A DNA stretch of 64,000 bases, taken from Flavobacterium petrolei. GTDB taxonomy: Bacteria; Bacteroidota; Bacteroidia; Flavobacteriales; Flavobacteriaceae. Location: assembly GCF_003314435.2 (NCBI RefSeq), contig NZ_QNVY02000002.1:558001-622000 (forward strand). Direction: 5' to 3'. Positions within the stretch are counted from its first letter, which is position 1. The number at the start of each line of letters is the position of its first letter. Below the pieces are notes generated by a model, which ran no database searches, was not told the DNA's origin, and was given only the letters and a program-made list of their open reading frames with translations. The position numbers and the translations under genes were made by a program. Shown piece by piece: positions 61,030 through 64,000 of the stretch.

Positions 61030-62160
61030 ATGAATCAAAATTCCGAAATAAAAGAGCTTGCCAAACTATTCCTTAAGTTGGGACTTACCGCTTTTGGTGG
61101 TCCGGTGGCACATATTGCGATGATGCAGGAAGAGGTAGTCCAAAAGCGAAAATGGCTTTCAGAACAACATTTTTTAGATCTCATAGGTGCCACAAATTTA
61201 ATTCCGGGACCCAACAGCACTGAAATGGCAATCCATATTGGCAATGAACGAGCTGGTTGGAAAGGTCTGATTGCAGCTGGACTCTGTTTTATTCTGCCAG
61301 CAGTTTTCATCACCGGTTTTTTTGCTTGGGGCTATAAACAATATGGACAGTTACCGGAAATTCAACCCTTTATTTATGGCATAAAGCCCGCGATTATTGC
61401 CGTGATTCTGGCTGCCATTTATCCATTGGCCAAGAAATCCCTGAAATCAATACCATTAGCCGGAATCGGAATTGCTGTATTAATCTTGTCCTTACTCGAC
61501 TTCCATGAAATCTATTTGATGTTTGGAGCAGGATTATTTGCCTTGTTCTGGTATTTCATCCGAGTCCAAAAAGTGAAAAACACTTCTATTTTTCTGCCCA
61601 TAACGCTGATGCAGGTTTCAACCGCAACAGTTTTGACTGCCACCAATATGAATTTATTTTGGATTTTCTTGAAAATTGGCGCAATCCTTTATGGCAGCGG
61701 TTATGTACTTTTTGCTTTTCTCGATGCTGAACTCGTGGCTACCGGACTGCTGACAAGACAACAATTAATCGATGCAATTGCCGTAGGACAATTTACACCA
61801 GGTCCAGTTTTTTCATCAGTAACTTTTATTGGATATCAAATCAAAGGTTTCTCCGGCGCAGTAGTTTCTACAATTGCAATTTTTCTGCCTTCCTTTATTT
61901 TTGTTGCGCTTCTGAATCCATTGGTAAAAAAAATGAGAAATTCAAAACCTTTTTCAGCATTCCTCGATGCGGTAAATATAGCTTCTGTGGCCATTATAAT
62001 TTCGATATGTTATGCCATGGCAAAAGACACCGTTACAGATTGGCGGACCATTTTAATCGCCATGATAAGCCTCGCCATTACTTTTGGTTTCAAAAGAATT
62101 AACAGTGCATTTATCGTTTTGGGCAGTTCCATTTTGGGTTACATGTTGACCCTTCTTTAA
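61030..62160 (+). CDS. chrA: Chromate transporter ChrA (two-domain form)
   Basis: ChrA exports chromate through the inner membrane. The 376-residue protein has two homologous halves of the CHR family: half one with KLGLTAFGGPVAHIAMM and GATNLIPGPNSTEMAIHIG, half two with LVATGLLTRQQLIDAIAVGQFTPGPVFSSV. The PGP motif is present in both halves (residues of about 60 and 258). It lies 75 bp behind the HMA-AraC regulator on the same strand, which could control it. Other anions are exported by some relatives. Confidence 0.93.
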   Translation: MNQNSEIKELAKLFLKLGLTAFGGPVAHIAMMQEEVVQKRKWLSEQHFLDLIGATNLIPGPNSTEMAIHIGNERAGWKGLIAAGLCFILPAVFITGFFAWGYKQYGQLPEIQPFIYGIKPAIIAVILAAIYPLAKKSLKSIPLAGIGIAVLILSLLDFHEIYLMFGAGLFALFWYFIRVQKVKNTSIFLPITLMQVSTATVLTATNMNLFWIFLKIGAILYGSGYVLFAFLDAELVATGLLTRQQLIDAIAVGQFTPGPVFSSVTFIGYQIKGFSGAVVSTIAIFLPSFIFVALLNPLVKKMRNSKPFSAFLDAVNIASVAIIISICYAMAKDTVTDWRTILIAMISLAITFGFKRINSAFIVLGSSILGYMLTLL

Positions 62161-62265
62161 ACAATAAAAAGTAATTCGCTTCCCAAGTAATTACCCCATA
62201 AAGTTGTCTTTTTTTTTATACTTTTATAGATGAATAAATAAAACTACCAAACCAAAAAATCAAGA

Positions 62266-63075
62266 ATGAAATTAACAAAATTATTTTTTGCACTGTTGAT
62301 CATTTTTAGCATAACCAGTTTTAAATGGGCTCCAAACGATTCAATTGCTGCATCTCTTACTCTAAAATCAAGAGAATTTTACCAAATTAAGACCTATATT
62401 TTTAAAAACGAACAGCAAGAACAAACCACTGATGCATATCTAAAAGAAGCATATTTACCTGGATTGAAAAAACTGGGAATCAAAAATATTGGTGTTTTCA
62501 AACCAAAACCAAATGCTACGGACACCTTAAAAAAAGTTATTGTAGTAATTCCGTTTTCATCCATGAAGCAATTCCTCGAATTAGAAGATAAACTGGCGAA
62601 AGACAAAACATATTTAATTGCCGGCGCCGATTATTTAAATGCTACCTACAAACAACCGCCATATTTGCGAATAGAATCTATTTTACTAAAAGCTTTTTCA
62701 GATCATCCTTTCTTGACGAAACCAGCACTGAACAGCGCTAGATCCAGTCGTGTTTATGAATTGAGAAGCTACGAATCAGCTACCGAAGCAATTTACCACA
62801 ATAAAGTCGATATGTTTAATGCCGGTGGAGAAATAAAACTCTTTAAACGCCTTGCCTTTAATGCTGTTTTTTACGGCGATGTTGTTTCAGGAGCCAAAAT
62901 GCCGAATTTAATGTATATGACCACTTTTGCAGACCAGCAAAGTAGAGATGCGCACTGGAAATCCTTTGTAGATTCGCCAGAATGGAAAGGATTAATAGCT
63001 ATGGAAAAGTATAAAAATAATATTTCGCACATCGATATTACTTTTTTATACCCAACAGATTATTCTGATTATTAG
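62266..63075 (+). CDS. NIPSNAP family exported protein
   Basis: A 269-residue protein with a signal peptide (MKLTKLFFALLIIFSITSFKWA) and two ferredoxin-like NIPSNAP halves: YQIKTYIFKNEQQEQTTDAYLKEAYLPGL (about 40-68) and VYELRSYESATEAIYHNKVDMFN (about 164-186). NIPSNAP proteins are dimeric alpha/beta-barrel-type proteins of largely unknown function in bacteria. The gene stands alone. A terminator follows. Confidence 0.88.
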   Translation: MKLTKLFFALLIIFSITSFKWAPNDSIAASLTLKSREFYQIKTYIFKNEQQEQTTDAYLKEAYLPGLKKLGIKNIGVFKPKPNATDTLKKVIVVIPFSSMKQFLELEDKLAKDKTYLIAGADYLNATYKQPPYLRIESILLKAFSDHPFLTKPALNSARSSRVYELRSYESATEAIYHNKVDMFNAGGEIKLFKRLAFNAVFYGDVVSGAKMPNLMYMTTFADQQSRDAHWKSFVDSPEWKGLIAMEKYKNNISHIDITFLYPTDYSDY

Positions 63076-63108
63076 GTTTACAACAACTGATTTCGATCGT
63101 AAGCTACT

Positions 63109-63141
63109 AAAACTATAACCCTAAAAGTTGTAGTTTTTTTG
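63109..63141 (+). terminator. Terminator after the NIPSNAP gene
   Basis: AAAACTATAAC and GTTGTAGTTTTTTT pair (one G-U) and are followed by a T-run. Confidence 0.65.
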
Positions 63142-63242
63142 TTTAAAGCAATACCCCAAATGCTAATTTGCAAAGAATAGAAGTCAAAACTTCACAAAGG
63201 TAGTATTGATAAATTTAAGTATCTTTAATACCAATTTAAGCT

Positions 63243-64000
63243 ATGGAAACACTCAATACGATACTAAAACTTGCTGCAGGTGTGGGATTATTTCTTTTCG
63301 CCATGTATTTGGTAGAAGAATCGTTGAAAAATCTCTCCGGCCGAAGTTTCAAACTATTTCTGCAACGCATTACTAAAAACAATATTGGCGCCGTTGCGGG
63401 CGGAACTATAATTACGGGCATACTTCAAAGCAGTTCGATGGTTTCGTTAATGGTTTTGGCGTTTGTAGGTGCAGGTGTTTTTACGATGAAAAATGCAATG
63501 GCCATCATACTTGGTGCTAATTTAGGAACAACAATTGCCAGCTGGCTGGTGGCCACTTTAGGTTTTAAAACTGATATTGAAGTGATTGCTTATCCAGCCG
63601 TTTGTTTGGGTGGTTTTTTACTTATTTTGCTTGGTAGCCGGAAAAAATTCAAATACATTTCTTATTTTCTTTTGGGATTTGGCTTAATGTTCATCGGACT
63701 TTCCTTTATGAAAACCGCCATGGAGACGCAGGTACAACACTTTGATTTCTCGCAATATGCTTCGATGCCGCTAATCGTTTTTCTTATTATTGGTTTTTTG
63801 ATTACGCTCATTGTGCAATCAAGTTCCGTAAACATGGCGCTCACATTAAGTGCGTTGAATGCCGGAGCAATAGGATTTCCTATGGCAGCCGCAATAGTAT
63901 TGGGAGGAGAGACCGGAACTATCATTAAAATTCTTGCAAGTGCAATTGGAGGCAACGCATCAAAAAAACGCGTCGCCTTAGGCAATTTATTGTTCAATAT
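63243..64000 (+). CDS. Na/Pi cotransporter family protein, C-terminus cut by window edge
   Basis: An open frame from the ATG at 63243 runs to the window end (252 codons). It starts METLNTILKLAAGVGLFLFAMYLV and has the family's repeated QSSS motifs, ILQSSSMVSLMVLAF (about 60-75) and LIVQSSSVNMALTL (about 195-208), with ILGANLGTT after the first. These motifs form the Na+ and phosphate site of SLC34-type transporters. Full-length bacterial members are about 540-600 residues with a C-terminal PhoU-like domain; the rest lies outside the window. Confidence 0.93.
   Translation, partial: METLNTILKLAAGVGLFLFAMYLVEESLKNLSGRSFKLFLQRITKNNIGAVAGGTIITGILQSSSMVSLMVLAFVGAGVFTMKNAMAIILGANLGTTIASWLVATLGFKTDIEVIAYPAVCLGGFLLILLGSRKKFKYISYFLLGFGLMFIGLSFMKTAMETQVQHFDFSQYASMPLIVFLIIGFLITLIVQSSSVNMALTLSALNAGAIGFPMAAAIVLGGETGTIIKILASAIGGNASKKRVALGNLLFN

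Overview
The window comes from a Bacteroidota genome, most likely Flavobacterium or a close flavobacterial relative. The evidence is the low GC content, the -7 promoter boxes of the form TAnnTTTG, the lack of clear Shine-Dalgarno sites, a SusC/SusD pair, a flavobacterial-type proteorhodopsin, and the gene order DUF1599 - DoxX/thioredoxin - TlpA - tpiA - porin - prmA - clpS. I saw no tRNA, rRNA, CRISPR array or intact insertion sequence. The window cuts one gene at each end: priA at the left and a Na/Pi cotransporter at the right.

From 1 to 21.9 kb the content is mainly housekeeping: priA (partial), a DUF2147 protein, yihY-like and nadC, a small lipoprotein with a duplicated His/Cys motif, a CIA30 protein, rlmH, folP, DUF1599, a DoxX-thioredoxin protein, a TlpA-like thioredoxin, tpiA, an OprO/P-like porin, prmA, clpS, a fatty-acid hydroxylase-like membrane protein, a YhhN lysoplasmalogenase, a split YeeE/YedE pair for sulfur uptake, kdsA, a PAS histidine kinase and an M28 peptidase.

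From 22.0 to 36.2 kb lies a polysaccharide utilization locus on the minus strand: a SusR-like regulator, then SusC, SusD, a glycoamylase-domain (GH144-like) lipoprotein, an alpha/beta hydrolase, a GH3 beta-glucosidase and, beyond a strong terminator, a GH97 alpha-glucosidase of the inverting (SusB) type. A repeated 9-bp palindromic half-site in front of susC is a candidate operator. pta-ackA (acetate overflow), corA and a large zinc metalloprotease follow.

From 44.0 to 49.6 kb a proteorhodopsin and the Blh beta-carotene dioxygenase that makes its retinal are divergently transcribed. Next is dnaK with an unusual neighbourhood. A diverged second copy of the dnaK 3' end plus its terminator flanks a small exported-protein gene, and the dnaK upstream region carries six TGACA/TGTCA half-sites and a sigma-54-like element.

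From 49.6 to 58.9 kb is an accessory stretch: a papain-like peptidase with a Gly/Lys-rich N-terminus, a small exported protein, DUF2461, DUF1398, a TonB receptor, a seven-bladed propeller lipoprotein broken by one in-frame TAG, and a serine hydrolase with TPRs. A gene remnant and similar-looking spacers suggest past gene exchange here. From 59 kb to the end are a thioesterase, a cytochrome b561-type protein, an AraC regulator with a metal-binding-like N-terminus, chrA, a NIPSNAP protein and the Na/Pi transporter. A dispersed repeat of about 85 bp occurs three times (2.1, 17.3 and 49.2 kb).
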